From Ascidia mentula (Eukaryota > Chordata > Ascidiacea > Phlebobranchia > Ascidiidae): a stretch of 64,000 nt of DNA. Numbering within the stretch: the stretch's first letter is position 1; every line of letters begins with the position of its first letter. The stretch spans positions 16,567,001 through 16,631,000 of the forward strand of contig OX387202.1 of the NCBI GenBank assembly GCA_947561715.1, read 5' to 3'. The notes beneath the pieces were generated by a model. It was not told the origin of the DNA, did no database searches, and was given only the letters and a program-made list of their open reading frames with translations. Both the position numbers and the translations under genes were made by a program. This document shows positions 49,126 through 62,070 of this stretch, in pieces.

Positions 49126-50347
49126 TCAGAAGTAATCATCCCCTCCATTCGGAAACCAATCCATATACTTTGGTCTTTCCAAGGGGCGTGTCACAGATCT
49201 CCACCAAAATGGAGGGTAACCATCTTTTTCTTTGGCTGCCGGCATTTGGTCGGTCACCGAAATTCCCTGAAACATAATGACAGATCATTAATGTGCAAAA
49301 TTATTGTTCATGTCAAGACCAAAATGCACTGGGGCTGCATTAATATTTGAATTTTTAAGCATGTTTGACAACAGAAACGATGTGTTTACATTCAAGTTCA
49401 AAAGTAAATCTTAGCGAGATGGGAAAAAAATATTGCCCCTGGGTAGGGTTGAACTGAGAACCCCAGTCACACCAGACCTGAGATCTAGCAACCAATCTAA
49501 AAGAGCTGGGAGTGATCCTGCCTTAGCATGTGGCATATATTATTTCTGAACTAGAAACGACATGATTTATTTTGATTTGAAATGTATTTAGTTTTGGGAA
49601 AAATTAGCCTTTGTGTCAATCCGCAAGTAAACAAAGCCTGGCCATCATCATTAGGTCAGAAAACACAAGGTACAAAAAATATACTAACATTTTCAATGTT
49701 CTTCTGGTCCCATTCTTTCAGCCAATTCATTTCACCTGCCCAGGTTTCATGTCTTACCTCGTACCACTTATCCTTTTTAGCAAAATAATCGGGAAACATT
49801 GCCTTCTGCTTTGGATACCATTCATTCATGTAACTCAGAGGTACCTGGAATTAGGTTAGGGAAATTGAAGAAAATGTGTCCATTGAAATAAGTCTCTTAA
49901 AAATCACACAATTATAAATTAACATGCACAACAACAACATAAAATAACCTTCAAATTTTCATATGTTTCTATTTACCTTGTACTTGTCAAACCTTTGCCA
50001 TGTTACTCCTTCAGGTTCATTCGGAATCACATATGGATCTGGATGCTGATTTTCCCAAAACTCTTCCTCTCCCAGTCGAAGCAACTGAGTGGCCTTCTCG
50101 GGGTCTGGTTCATTTTTATGTTTGTCGAACCGGGCGCGCAACAGCGTTCGTTCGTATGCATAGACAGCCCTAAATGGAACACGTTTCGTTATTATATAAG
50201 CACCGTGTAACATCTCTCAATTCCTTACCTGTCTTTACCGGCGCAATAACAATCCAGGTGTCGCTGAGCTTTTTTGTAAAGCGCCAGAACTTTCCGCTTG
50301 TGGGACACAAATTTGTACAAGGAACCCGCGGGCACTACGTTTGCCAT
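49126..50347 (-). CDS. NDUFB9: NDUFB9, complex I subunit B22 (LYR protein)
   Basis: Four exons, phases consistent, 202 residues (human 179): 50229-50347, 49977-50169, 49689-49844, 49126-49266. The LYR-type motif reads LALYKKAQRHLD (LYK in place of LYR). Next come RARFDKHKNEPDPEKATQLL, EEEFWENQHPDPYVIPNEP, PDYFAKKDKW and FWWRSVTRPLERPKYMDW, matching the human order. For exon 3 I used the GTTAGT donor at 49688, because the readthrough VRHETWAGEMNWLKEW fits the family better than stopping at an earlier GTAAGA. The protein is an accessory subunit of the complex I membrane arm and binds mitochondrial acyl-carrier protein. Confidence 0.95.
49424..49525 (-). repeat. tRNA-derived SINE-like repeat in an NDUFB9 intron
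   Basis: On the minus strand AGATTGGTTGCTAGA resembles an A box, and about 45 nt later GGGTTCTCAGTTCAACCC contains a B-box-like GTTCAACCC. A T-run (ATTTTTTTCCC) follows. Pol III internal promoter spacing and a T tail suggest a SINE; the arms do not make a proper tRNA. Confidence 0.4.
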
Positions 50348-52874
50348 CCTTGTACTTTTACATGAAGTTTTGCAAGAAAACTATGTCACGTAAATACATG
50401 TACAACCCTGCAAAACTTTGTATCACATCAACGAAAACGAAATGTCAAAGGTGGATTTTTACAAACTCACCGCTAGGAACGCAAGGCAACAAAGTTTATT
50501 TTCCCTTCGAGGGTTTTAAAAGTGCCCGTGTTTTAATCTAATATTTTGCAATAACTATGTGTTCAAAGCAAGTTTGAGTTTGTATGTGTCCAAAGCAGTT
50601 TTGATGACACAACATGACAAATGTCCCATACGCCCAAACCACAAATAAAAAATATCTGGTTCAACCGCTCGTCTGATTTTCTTTTGCTCATACTCACGGA
50701 ACACGAAATGCAAGCAAGTTTTTGAAGGGAATTTTTTCTATAACACATAGCCTTTTATTCTCAGAATTATAGCCAAAGTTGTACAAAGCTAAAAATACCC
50801 CTCGGTCAATAATAGCAATAAATCGGAATGTGATTTATACAGTGACATCTTTATGGCCACAATGCTACAATAAATTTTTGATGGTTTCTTGCCCACCCCC
50901 CCAAAAAAATGCTCTGCGCTAATGCACCGAAGGGCTCAGGGCTCTAAAATCCAAACATTGAAATATAATAAAACTGTCCATCGTGAGGGTAAACAAACAA
51001 TAAACGAGCTTTACTATAAATATTTCAGCTTAGGCCAAATCGTGTCATTGCCTTCTCAGAGACAAACTGAACAGTAGTAATGAAATGTGCAAAAAATAAT
51101 TGTGATTGATTCAATGGGACGGCGTTGATTGTGTCAAACACCAACAAGACGCCCTTCTAAAACTCGACAAATAATGGTAACGCCTGTGGCGTAATTGGGC
51201 ATGAGAATTAACTGTGTTTTTTCTTCATTGCAACTTTTAATGCGAAGCCAGACAAGACATGTCCATGACACGCTGAACATATTTCGACCATATGCCGTCT
51301 CCGAAAACTCGTTTGTCATCAACAACCAAGGAGACATGGAGCAAGCGAAAAATGTAAAGAAAGGTTTGAAATCCACCGTGTGGCCCGTTAAACAATTTAG
51401 CGGCGAAAATTTATGACCTTCGTCGCAACGACAAGCTATATCGGGTCAATGCACTTTATTGCTTCGTATTCATCACGTCACGCCCATGATACGCCATTGA
51501 AAAAGTCTGCAAACCAATCAAATTCACGAACTTCTTCCACGACATCGCGATTAGAAGAGGCACCTTTAAGCCGAAAGCGCGACACGAAATCATATTTGAT
51601 TTTGTTTATTTAACTATAGACGATAATACGCCGGGTGTGTGTTTGTTTTCAATGGAACCCGGGGCGGCGGACGCCGTCGTGGCGCCGTTCATAATGATAG
51701 CTTCGTCATTCTTGCACCTGCCGGCAAAGGGGCAGGTGCCTCGTCACGCATCGCCGAACTCTGAATTATTTATCATATTTATATCGATTGCAAATTTCTC
51801 ACTGTAAGTTTTGCATCCGGCGTAACGGCTGTCACTTGTATATAAACTATAAATCAGATTAAATCCGTTTTTTATTTTATTTTTGGTGTTCCTCGTGTAT
51901 GGTTCGGAAACCGTGCGAGTGATTTTAAATCACCTTGATCACTTTTTCGATGTTTCGCGAAACATACAAATTGGTCTCTTGCGGCAGATAAAAACCTGAA
52001 CGCGAATCTTAACTGCTTTTCTTCCAGCAATCATTTACCGAAAATGGAAAAAATTACTAACAGCAGTTCGCAAACCATACGTTCAGCCATATTGTAGCGA
52101 GAAGCAGAAGGTTTTTGCTGATATGCGCATCAGGCATAATTGACCGCGAACGTTCATACACCTAGTAAAGCACGGCATTTTGAACAAGGTGCCTATAATG
52201 AAAACCGCCTATTTCCAAGTTTTAGGAAGCGTGCCACCGCGATTAACGACGCAGTGTCAACGCAGATTACAACGAGGAACCGTCCGTGTGTGGCCCCTCG
52301 CCTCGGCTCCCCTCCAGTTCGGAAAATGCAGACGCAAGATGAAAGGGAGCGCAAACAATCTTATCTACGGCGCCATATGCCATCAGACTCTGTGCTTTTT
52401 TCGCGAAAAAAAGTGTGGTGGTAAATTTAACTCTCTCGCAAAACGACAGCTGCCGTTTCGGCGCCGAATCGCGTGCTTCGGCGTTGATTCCGGGAAGAGA
52501 ATATATTTCGCGCAGGTACACGAAGCAACGTGCTGCTTCAGATTGAGAGTTATCGCAGTGACACTATTGTTTTATTTTAGTTAGCAATTTTCACCGAAGG
52601 TATAACGTGAAACAAGTTTAACGTTGTCACCGTCAGATTTGCGGATTATTTTCAATAAAATCAGAGCGGACCTTGAAGTTATGACAGTTGACGAACGCCT
52701 GGTGTGCTTAAGTAAGAAAGTTCTATATGACGTATTTCACAACCCTTTACCCAGATTTTTAAACTACAGAGCTAGATTACGTTCGCGCTTGCGTCTCAGT
52801 AGTGTCACTCACTTCCGTATTTGTAACTGAAGTTGTGTTATTGTTACAGAAGCAATTGTATAGATCAAAATACC
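50348..52874. other. Divergent spacer NDUFB9 / TOX, probable TOX promoter and 5' UTR exon
   Basis: A 2.5-kb region with a GC- and CpG-richer part at about 51630-52520, unlike the surrounding AT-rich DNA. A perfect 9-bp hairpin, GCACCTGCC with GGCAGGTGC (51714-51722 and 51731-51739), lies in it. A splice acceptor, TTATTGTTACAG, ends at about 52849, 25 bases before the TOX ATG, so at least one untranslated exon lies upstream. Several ORFs of 60-130 codons have no recognisable family. Confidence 0.5.
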
Positions 52875-55800
52875 ATGTCGAATGAAAACAGTGGTCTGAT
52901 TGAATATGTAGGGCAAGGTGATTATCTTCAAAACGTACCGATGTCGTCTGCCGTTAGCCACGAGAACCACGCGTACGCGGGCATTGGGCAGTACAACCAA
53001 AATAGTTACAGCACTGTTCAAGGCCAGTATCAGACCTACCCCAACTTCCAAGGATATAGCCAGCATCACCAACCATCGACCACTGGTCCCAACTTTGGCA
53101 ATCAGTGCTACACAGATAGGTGTTGCCAGATCGAAGCTTCTTGCGTTGTTAGTGGACAAATGCAACACGACCTTAGATCAGTGCCGCAGAACTGTCAGTT
53201 TGTCAACACAAACAACAATAACAATGCGATGAGTGCTTGTTACTATTCCCTAGGTTCGGTTCCCACAAACTGTATGGGCCAGGTATGTAAAAGTGAACAC
53301 CTTTTTAACCTAGCCGACTTCTCCGTTAAAAGAATTATATTTATCGTGTAAAAAGCTTTCCACAAATATTGCGAAAAGGAATTGCAGTTTTCGTCCTATA
53401 ATTTGGAAGTTTGCGAAACTATATAAAAACAGATTCAAAATGTACAGAGTTTTTAATAAAAGCATGGCAACCACTGATCTCTATGTTCATAGTCGCTAAC
53501 GTCATCAGATAAAATGCAATTCTAACTATCCTTTCTGCCCATCGAACACATTCAACTTAGAACAATTAACATGAGTAATTATATATTGACCTAGCTTTTG
53601 CATTAAAACACAAAATAATAATGCCACGGGTCGACGGCTTTCAAAAATAAATACCACAAGGGTAATCCCCTGCAGGCTTTCATTCCTTATTGCGCGTGCG
53701 TATGGAATGTTTGCGACGTCTTGGCCTTGTTTGTTTTTGTTTGCATTTTATTGTAATTTGAAGCCACTTTGATGTGAAAAATTGTTAACCATTACTATAG
53801 GTGGTAGAAAAGCACAAGCAAGTAAACTGTTACTGTGGACTTGAGAAACAATGTGCATGGCAGTGGAGCCAAATAAAATATCTTGTACATAGGTTTCTAC
53901 ACATCCAAAAGCCGAAACCCAAGTTACATACAACGAGAGAATCTTCAATAACTCACCATCTTACTTGCCAAACATTCCAAGAAAAGGTTAGCAGTAACTG
54001 TATTAATTGTGTTACCCTTCCCAATTGGGAAGTTTATAAGCTACACAGATGTTGATTGCGAGGACTACCTAACGTTTTATGTGTATAATGTATAATTTTT
54101 TCTTCTAAGATTGCTGATAAAATTGACAAAATGTAGATTATCCACAGTGTGCGACATTGGTTGTATCTGGCCTGACAGTAGAAGTTAACAGTTCTGTAAA
54201 ATTGTGCATGATTTAGATGATGATTAAAGAATTTTCTCTTTGCAGACCTTTTGCTGAATGGAAGGTTATCTGGTGGTCCACCATATTCCTTGAAAAGACC
54301 AAGAGGAAACTTTCGAACAATGGTATTTTTTGTTACTCATTTGTGTACATTAATCAGAATTAGGTATATATAATGTTATGTTAGTGTTGTAAGTCCAATG
54401 ATATAGGTGCAGTGAGTGGCTCTTTACTGTGATAAGTGTTAGTTGTAGAGTTACCATACTTTACTGTAAAGTTTCTAGTCTTTTCAACTTGATAGCAATA
54501 AACAATCTTTGGAGTGGGAAGTCCAATCTTCTTTGTCTTATTTATGTTATTTATTCACACATTACTAAACTATCAGTAATTGTTCTGTACATAATTCTTT
54601 GATAGTAAATTGAATGTCTTAGATCAAATTTAATCATTTGTTACTTTGCGCAAAAATCTACTACATGGTTTAACAATACACACGAAATAAATAAAATGGC
54701 ATGGGCACTGATAAAACCATAAAGGTTAACGACTTAGGCCCACATCAAACCCTGAATATGCTGGGTAAAGTAAAATCAAATAGAATTTTGCTGGTAAACT
54801 ATTTATGTGCCAATGAAACAAAAATGCTGTTTTTAGGATATTGACTCTGCCTCTAGCCCAGAGCAGGACTACACTGAGGTTGATCCAGAGAGTAAAAAAA
54901 GAGGACCAAAGAAGAGAAAGAAAAAGGGAGCAAATGAACCCCAGAAGCCAGTGTCTGCCTATGCTCTCTTTTTCAGGTATGTCTTGTTATACAGTTTGTA
55001 CTTTTTACAACAAGAAGATTGTTTTTTTGGTTTGCTATCGCATTAAGTACTCAACATAGCAGCCTGACACTGTCAGTTTGTGCACTTTGTGCAGCATCTT
55101 TTCCATTCCCAAGCATGTCCAGAGATAATGCACATCATTATATGACTGATTTGTGTTTGCAGAGATACACAAGCAGCAATTAAAGCTGAAAATCCAAATG
55201 CAACATTTGGGGAAATTTCAAAAATAGTTGCTTCAATGTGGGACAGCCTTAGTGAAGAAGCCAAACAGGTGACAAAAATATGTCTATATGTTACATAAAA
55301 TATCTGTTTTTAAGCACCCATAAGCACCATGTCATTGTACATAGTGTAAGGACAAACGTATAACAAAGAGTTGGGAACACGTTTTTTTGCATGTAGTTTA
55401 AAAAATATTTAATTTGGGTAATTTATGTTAAAACATACATGTGTTTAAAAAAAAACTCTTGACAATGTTCTGTCAACAGGTTTACAAGCAAAAGACTGAA
55501 TCAGCGAAACGTGACTACCTGAAGCAACTTGCAGCTTTTCGTGCAAACTTGGTGTCCAGGGTAAGAATCTTGACAATATATCTCCACATTATTTTGTTGT
55601 TGTTTGTGAAGATAAATGGGTATATCAGTTTAAGTATTTTTTATTTCCCCAAAACTGTATATGCCAACATTTTGAGAAGTTAGTTTTGTTTGTTTTTTGA
55701 AATAGTACTTTTCAATGTTTTTGTAACTGTTAATTTAAGCCTACACCAAATGTTTTGAGATTTTAAAAAGTTGTTGTAACTCAGGGTGGATTAGATGCTG

Positions 55801-58453
55801 ATGATGAAGATGGCCAACCGTTGTCTGTTCTTAAAGGGAAAATGGCTGAAAATAGCCAATCCTCCCTTCCACCAATGCCAAAACTGCAGATGGCACCACC
55901 AACCACTTTAAAAAGTTGGTTTATTTACATTAAAAAACATCAGTACAGAGATATTTTTAACTCCACAATTAATTTGCCTGAAACAAACAAATTCGGAAGA
56001 ATGTCAGCTAATTTATTATAAACACCTGAAAAGTGGATTTTTCTGGCATTGGCATTTTCAGTCGCTTACTCTGATAAAATCTGCACCATCGAGTACTGGA
56101 TTCTGCTACAATTACGGACTCGTTTTTTTCCCACAATTTTGAACTTGATTTTTTTTATCAGCAGAATGGCCTGCTTCATTGCAACAAATTCCAGAGACGA
56201 ATTTGTCGTCACTTCCCTCCGACGGACAGATGAACAATGCAAGGGCCCCATCCCCTTTGTTGGTTCCGATGTCCTTGGCAACCACAAACGGACAGGCCAC
56301 TGCCTCTGTCCAGATATCCCCTGGTGCCGCGGGAGTCATTCCACCTCCGATCCAGCTTAGAAGCATCGTTCCCAAAGCTATTTCACCAGTCGCCTTTCTT
56401 CCCAACAAGCCTGGTCAAATCATCAAAGTTTTGCCAGCGAGCCAGGTGAAGCAAGTTAACACTTGAATGCATGAAATAAAAATTCTTACAGGTGTGCAGT
56501 CACGAGTTTAGTAGTAACAAATTTACATGCTGTTCACTTCTTGAATTTTGTGATCTTAATAATAGCATACATGCTACAGAAACTTGAATACAAACACCAA
56601 CACTGAAATTTAGAAACTACACCTTCATAACTTTGACATAAAGTGGTTCTGTTTTGTTGTTGGAAACCCACCATGCTGTGTTGTATGTTTTATGAAAATT
56701 GTTTTTTTTTTCAAAAAAAAATATTAGGCGGCCTCAATCACAAACTCACAATCAGGAACACGAATAATCAAAATGGCTGACATGCTGCGACCAGTTGTTA
56801 CACAATCTGACACCAGGAACGAGGTGAATGAATACATTTATATATTTTCTATTACTAGCATCTCAAATTTGTCCTTTGAAGCGTTCTTTTATCTCCTATC
56901 AAACAATAAATTAGGAGCTTTTTCATCTGATGCTCATATAACAGCCTCTGAGGCATGTTGAGTCTTAATTTTTTCATGTCACCAATGCCTTATGTCTGTT
57001 ATAAACAACTAAACTTACTATTCTGTAAACCTTTCTATATTCTTTGTTATCAAAATTTTGAGGCACACGATGCGTATATAACTTGCAGTCTATGCCACAT
57101 GTTTAGTTATAATTTTTACACTTGAAAACTCATTTCAGAATGTTGGTTCACCACAAATAAGCATCCAACCAATTCTTCAGATGATCGCACAGGAAAATGA
57201 GGTGAAGCTTATTCTGTTGGTACTCACTGACACTAAGAACAAAGTTTGTAATCACAAACCTAAATTATGTTACTGTTGCTGCTAGACATATTATTTTTTT
57301 CTAATCTGTCCTTCTGGCACAATCAAACGTAATTTCACCTAATATTCAACTAAGCTTGACAAGCTGAATAGCAAAGTCGGTAAATAAAAATTACGTTTGA
57401 TTGTGCCAAAAGGACAGATCACAAACCTACATATGTTAAGAAGTTGTCACCTATTCTGGATCTAATTTAAAATCCCGACATCTTGTCATGTCTGTATCTA
57501 TTTTGTTTAGTTAACTTCCGAAGTTTCCGCTCCGAAACAGTTAAATTGTGTAACTGGTGGTGTGGAGTACATTGATTTGACAAGCAGCCCGATCCTTGCA
57601 TTGGTAAGCCTCAGTTAAACATGCTATTTATGGGTTAAAAATGCATTCGCGCACTGTTTTGTCGTACTATTCGCCATCATCAGGTGGTTGTGTTAAATGG
57701 ATGTGTTACGACATAACCATTTTCTCTTGTTACGACATAACCATGTATGTGTTACGACATAACCATGTTTCGAAATAAGATAATAATAATAATAATATTA
57801 CAACATGAAACTACTACGCAACACAGTTAAACAGAATACTACAAAGTAAACCTTTGCAGCCAAGAAACTAATTTAACTTTACAACCTTACGGTTGCAGGA
57901 GAGAGATCCAGGGTTAATTCCAGTTGATCACGACCCAGTAATGTATTGCATTCGGGAGGGATGCAATAATGTGGCCGTCTCCAACCCACAATGGAGCAAA
58001 GAGTATTGCTCGAACGAATGTGTCGCTAACCACTGCAGGTATGTATAGCATTCTAATCATTTTATAATCACAAAACAACTATGGATATTTTGAATGTCAG
58101 TGGTGGTGTTTATTTTTGACACGCCTAGTATTGAGTTTATACAAGGGCTGGGAATTTAAAATTGAAAATTCATACCATGAGGGAAAAAATCTCCATATTT
58201 TGTTGTGCGCAAATACGTTGTAACGCAATAAAATTTTGACGTAAATTGTAAACTGACACGTGGCATTAAAAAACTTGCTCACTCCTGCTCTATATCATAA
58301 TGCAATAGAATATACACACGGAGTTCTGGCTTTACATAATTTGTGTTATTTGGGCAGTCGGTATCTCGTTTTTTATACCTGTTCTTAATTTTATCCAGGG
58401 ATGTATTCGATGCCTGGGTTTCGGCAAGAAACGTGAGCGCGTCGGTGAATTAA
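52875..58453 (+). CDS. TOX: TOX-family HMG-box protein (closest to TOX4 by its C-terminus)
   Basis: Thirteen coding exons, phases consistent, 588 residues: 52875-53282, 53893-53986, 54246-54322, 54837-54976, 55163-55268, 55480-55560, 55785-55914, 56162-56445, 56728-56823, 57139-57201, 57511-57603, 57899-58038, 58399-58453. The N-terminus is Gln/Tyr/Asn-rich, as in TOX activation regions. A basic nuclear signal, [12 protein letters not shown], precedes the single HMG box (about 226-300): [20 protein letters not shown], then [16 protein letters not shown], nearly identical to vertebrate TOX. The C-terminal zinc-like cysteine set (Cys 541, 546, 561, 565, 570; [19 protein letters not shown]) is also characteristic. 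The protein should bind distorted DNA in the nucleus; TOX4 itself acts with the PNUTS-PP1 phosphatase. One gene here probably stands for the four vertebrate paralogues. Exon 8 begins at a CAGCAG tandem acceptor. Confidence 0.95.
57290..57425. repeat. Inverted repeat in a TOX intron, related to a dispersed repeat
   Basis: AATCTGTCCTTCTGGCACAA (from about 57301) is matched in inverse orientation by TTGTGCCAAAAGGACAGATC (to about 57421). The arms are about 35 bp with few mismatches and a loop of roughly 50 bp. The text just upstream, GTTGCTGCTAGACATATT, resembles that at 15184, and GTGCCAGAAGAACAG near 15284 resembles the arm. The two loci belong to one repeat family. Confidence 0.65.
57704..57766. 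repeat. Three copies of a 17-bp repeat
   Basis: TGTTACGACATAACCAT occurs exactly at 57704-57720, 57728-57744 and 57750-57766. Just upstream, on the minus strand, lies a CTGATGATGGC...CGAC-AAAAC motif (57690-57655) of the hammerhead-like type. Confidence 0.85.
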
Positions 58454-60067
58454 TGGAGAAAAGGAGGATTTCGACCTGAATGTTGTTACCACATACTGCC
58501 ATTTGTGCATTAAACACTTTATTTAGTTCATTTCTGAAGGGGGGGAATGACGATCGATGATAGAAACCGACGAATGTATTTGTTGGCGACTTCTTTTCGC
58601 TTTGGCGATTGCCAATAAATTCTCGCCATATTGTGTGTTAGAAGTACGTTTGGTGTTTGAAACGAAAAGTTTGATTTTTCAAGAAAAAAACAAAGCGGAA
58701 AAAGGGGTAACACAGTCCATACGTTTCGATTATAGCAACAGGTGACACACAAACTTGCTTATGCACACATTTTGTTTGATTATATGGGGTTAGGCAAGGG
58801 GTAGGTACTTCCATCTCAATTCTCTTGATGTGAATCTGTTGGACAAAAGATTTTTGGAACACCACTTAAGGACGATGAGAATGTATCTCGCTGGTTTACT
58901 TGTCACCTTTCTGAGAAGAATGAAGGGAATGCAAGATAATTTCAAAGACATTTACACGGTACTGGTAAATTTAGCCATCTTTGCCATGCCATACATTTCA
59001 TAATAAGTGGCTTCTGTAAATAGATTGATTAGGAATTTAATAGGAATACCGAGGATGACTTGCGGGCGTAAAATTTAAATGGGTAATTCCAAAATTCTAT
59101 TCGCTGCAGGCTGGGATTTTCCCATGATTTGCATTTTTGCGACATACGAAATTATTGCGCCATGTAATGAGGTAAAAACATATGGGGTGAATGTTTTTAT
59201 GGCGAACTCCAACCTTCGATGAACCCCAGTTTTGAAAAGAAAAGCATCAACAAAAGCAAGAATAGGGATAGGTGGGATACTTTCTGTTACACAAAGCGTG
59301 TAGCGGAGATATTACGGCAACGAACAAGATATTGTTTTTGGTTTATTTTAACAAAAAAAAATGTTTGTGACATGTTTATCCGAATCCAGGGAAAAAATCA
59401 TGGTTCCGACTTTTTCGCGTCAATAATGTACCTGACGTCACACTGCTGCAGATAAAGATCGGCTGAAAATGCATTGGTTTAGATTAGATAGTAGTTCCTT
59501 CATAACCGTGTTTTGAAGTATAGTTCCTTCATAAACCGTGTTTGGTGCAGCAGTAACTCCTTGTTTGAGAAAATTTCGGGTTTAGACAAAGCAGAAATTG
59601 TCGTGGAATATGCGTATTGAGCACCAAAAGGAAAAACGTCTGGAATTAACGGCATCAACAGCGCGTCTGGCGGTTACATGGCTTTGGTGTGCGCTTTTTT
59701 TTTCCGCAAAAGGATTTTTTGATGCGCTGCATTCGTTTTACTGAAGAATTTCTATTATTCTAAACCAATGTAACTTTCGGCCCATCTTTACATACAGGAC
59801 CGTGACGTCAGACCCATTGTTGACGCTCTAGTAGATACAGATAACCCGATTTCCCGCGACTCCTTGGCCTTCAGACTTCAATACGTTCGGAGTCAACTCA
59901 AATCAATCCAGTGTTATTTCGCTTTAGTCGTAGTTTTAATTGTTGAGTAAACAATTTTAATTGGATATTTTGTTTTAGGCACCGTCTCGTAAACAAAAAA
60001 TAATTCCCATTGCGTTATTTTTTCTGTGAAGTAATTAACTGATTTGGAAAGCAGCAACAAGGCGGCA
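58454..60067. other. Spacer between TOX and F8A1
   Basis: Holds the TOX 3' UTR and the F8A1 promoter. A short tandem duplication, TAGTTCCTTCATAA(A)CCGTGTTT, lies at about 59490-59543. No gene recognised. Confidence 0.5.
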
Positions 60068-62070
60068 ATGGCGCAAGATTTTATGATATCTTACAAAAAT
60101 GTTTCCACTAAATTAAAGAAGTAAGCAGGATGCTTTTTATTTAGTTACAACCCAGTTTATTGTACAATTGCATACCTTGCTTGTGTTATATTTGTGTGTT
60201 GTTTAACTTTGTATAGGCCTACATAGCATGTCTCATGCTGCATAATATTCCATTTTTTGATGCACTCTCATATCACAGATACTGTGCATACTTATTTTTT
60301 ATAGGCGCTTTATGAAGAAACCAAATTTTGCTGAAGCAAGCGATGAATTCACACAGATTGCTAAAACACTGGCCAATGATTCTTGCCATGCATATTCAGG
60401 ATTGTGCCACATGGCAGTTGCAAGGTATATATGTCATACATATTTAAACCTTCCTAGTATTTTTTTTATAAAAACTCAAAAAGTCACATATGCTTCGATG
60501 TTGTTTGGCGACATTGCGTTTTTCAACATAGCTTGTTTTTGTAGTGCTATAAATATGCTTCTAGTTTTTTTTTTTTTCAGATGTGAACAATCAATGTCAA
60601 ATTCTTCCGGCGAGATTTACCATCTAGTTGAAGCCGCAAAACGGTTTCTGCAAGCTCATGAAGATGTTGCGTTAATTCGATGTCCCCACTGTAGTGAACA
60701 CATGTGTTCTGCACTGTCTTGCTGTGACACTGTAATTAAGGTAACTTTTCCACATTCTTAGTTGTTGTACGGTACCCATGTGTAATGTTGTTTTAGATAT
60801 GCATTGCCAAAGATATGCCAAAAGATGCATTGGGATTATGTTGGGAACTGGGTTCTTGGTTTGAAGTAAGTTGCTTACTTGATCATTTGTATGATATCCC
60901 AACAATCTTGTATTACACAGTAAAAAGTTCAAAATTTGATGAAACTTGTCGTAATTTGTATGTTGCTAGTTTTGACTATTGACTACTACTTTGGATATAA
61001 GTGTCTAGCCTATTTTACACCAGCATTCATCCGTTCTATTTGCAGCGTAACATGGAATATGACAAAGCAATTTTACAATATCAAAGATGTGAGAAATTAA
61101 GTATCTGTAATTCGTATCAGCTTTTTTTGACCCACAAGAAATTGTTGTCTCTACATGTTCAGAAAAGTATGCCTTGTTTGTTTGCATGCATTATAGTTGC
61201 TCGGCATAGGCCAACAATTTGCACCCAAGTAATAAAACAACATTTACTCAGATGATTTTCACACTGCACTAAATCATGGTATGCAGATGCTGGAAGTGTG
61301 GAAGACCCTGAACCCTTCAATAAGTAAGATTTTTGATATGTTAAAACTGACCTATCACTGACAAAACTTACTTTAATTGATGATTTAATTTAATCATTGA
61401 AAATCAACATGTGATAGTGGTATTAATAGTTATTGTAATGGTTTCTTAAAACTGGCAAAAGAAAATTCTAGCATTCTGTTCTGTTCGGTACTTTCTTTAA
61501 TAACGTCCAATAGCCTTGATCGTGTCTATTTTATGATATTTGGAAGGTTATGTAAGTAGTTACACAATGATATGTACCAGCTGTGGGTGTTTTACAGGTA
61601 CTTGCTTTCCTGAGCAAAGTGAATGTGAAAACACAGTTGTTTTGCTCATGATGTTATTGAATCCCCATCCGATTAACATCAAGGAACAGCATTCGAATAT
61701 TTTGCAGAAGTACATTTGGAGCGAAGACACTGACGGATTTTGCCCATCTGCATCCGATGATAGTGAAAACTGTTTTATTTTAATGCAGTCGCTTGTGGTA
61801 TGAAATATAGGCAGGAATTTAAAAAAAATGTATTATAATTTTTTTTTTGGCAGACTGCATGCCTAGCCAAAGATGTTGCTGCACTTAAATACCTACAAAA
61901 TGAGTTAAGGTAAATTGCACAGTTTGGGTTTTCCGAGTCTCCTGGAGAGTTTTGAAGGATTTAAAAATCGCTTCTCTTGTTTTGGCAGAAGCCATTTTAC
62001 CGTGGAGCAAAATTATCTTCACATGAAAATTCTGGAGGAGTACGAACATCCTGCTGGCCTTGGATTTTAG
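60068..62070 (+). CDS. F8A1: HAP40, huntingtin-associated 40-kDa protein
   Basis: Ten exons, phases consistent, 309 residues: 60068-60120, 60305-60424, 60581-60740, 60797-60865, 61046-61166, 61197-61228, 61287-61323, 61598-61797, 61854-61909, 61989-62070. The start YKNVSTKLKKRFMKKPNFAEA parallels the human start, and SGLCHMAVARCEQ matches the next helix. The C-terminus LLMMLLNPHPINIKEQH, YIWSED, LMQSLVTACLAKD and FTVEQNYLHMKILEE matches human HAP40. HAP40 is an all-helical TPR-like protein that sits between the HEAT domains of huntingtin and stabilises it. The human Pro-rich loop is absent, giving 309 rather than 371 residues. Exons 6 and 7 (32 and 37 bp) are the least certain, chosen because they alone keep the frame. 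Vertebrate F8A is intronless, whereas this gene has nine introns. Confidence 0.88.

Noticed and set aside
56773..56961. Separate small gene starting at 56773
   Set aside because: It is exon 9 of TOX read past its donor; the exon joins in phase to both neighbours.
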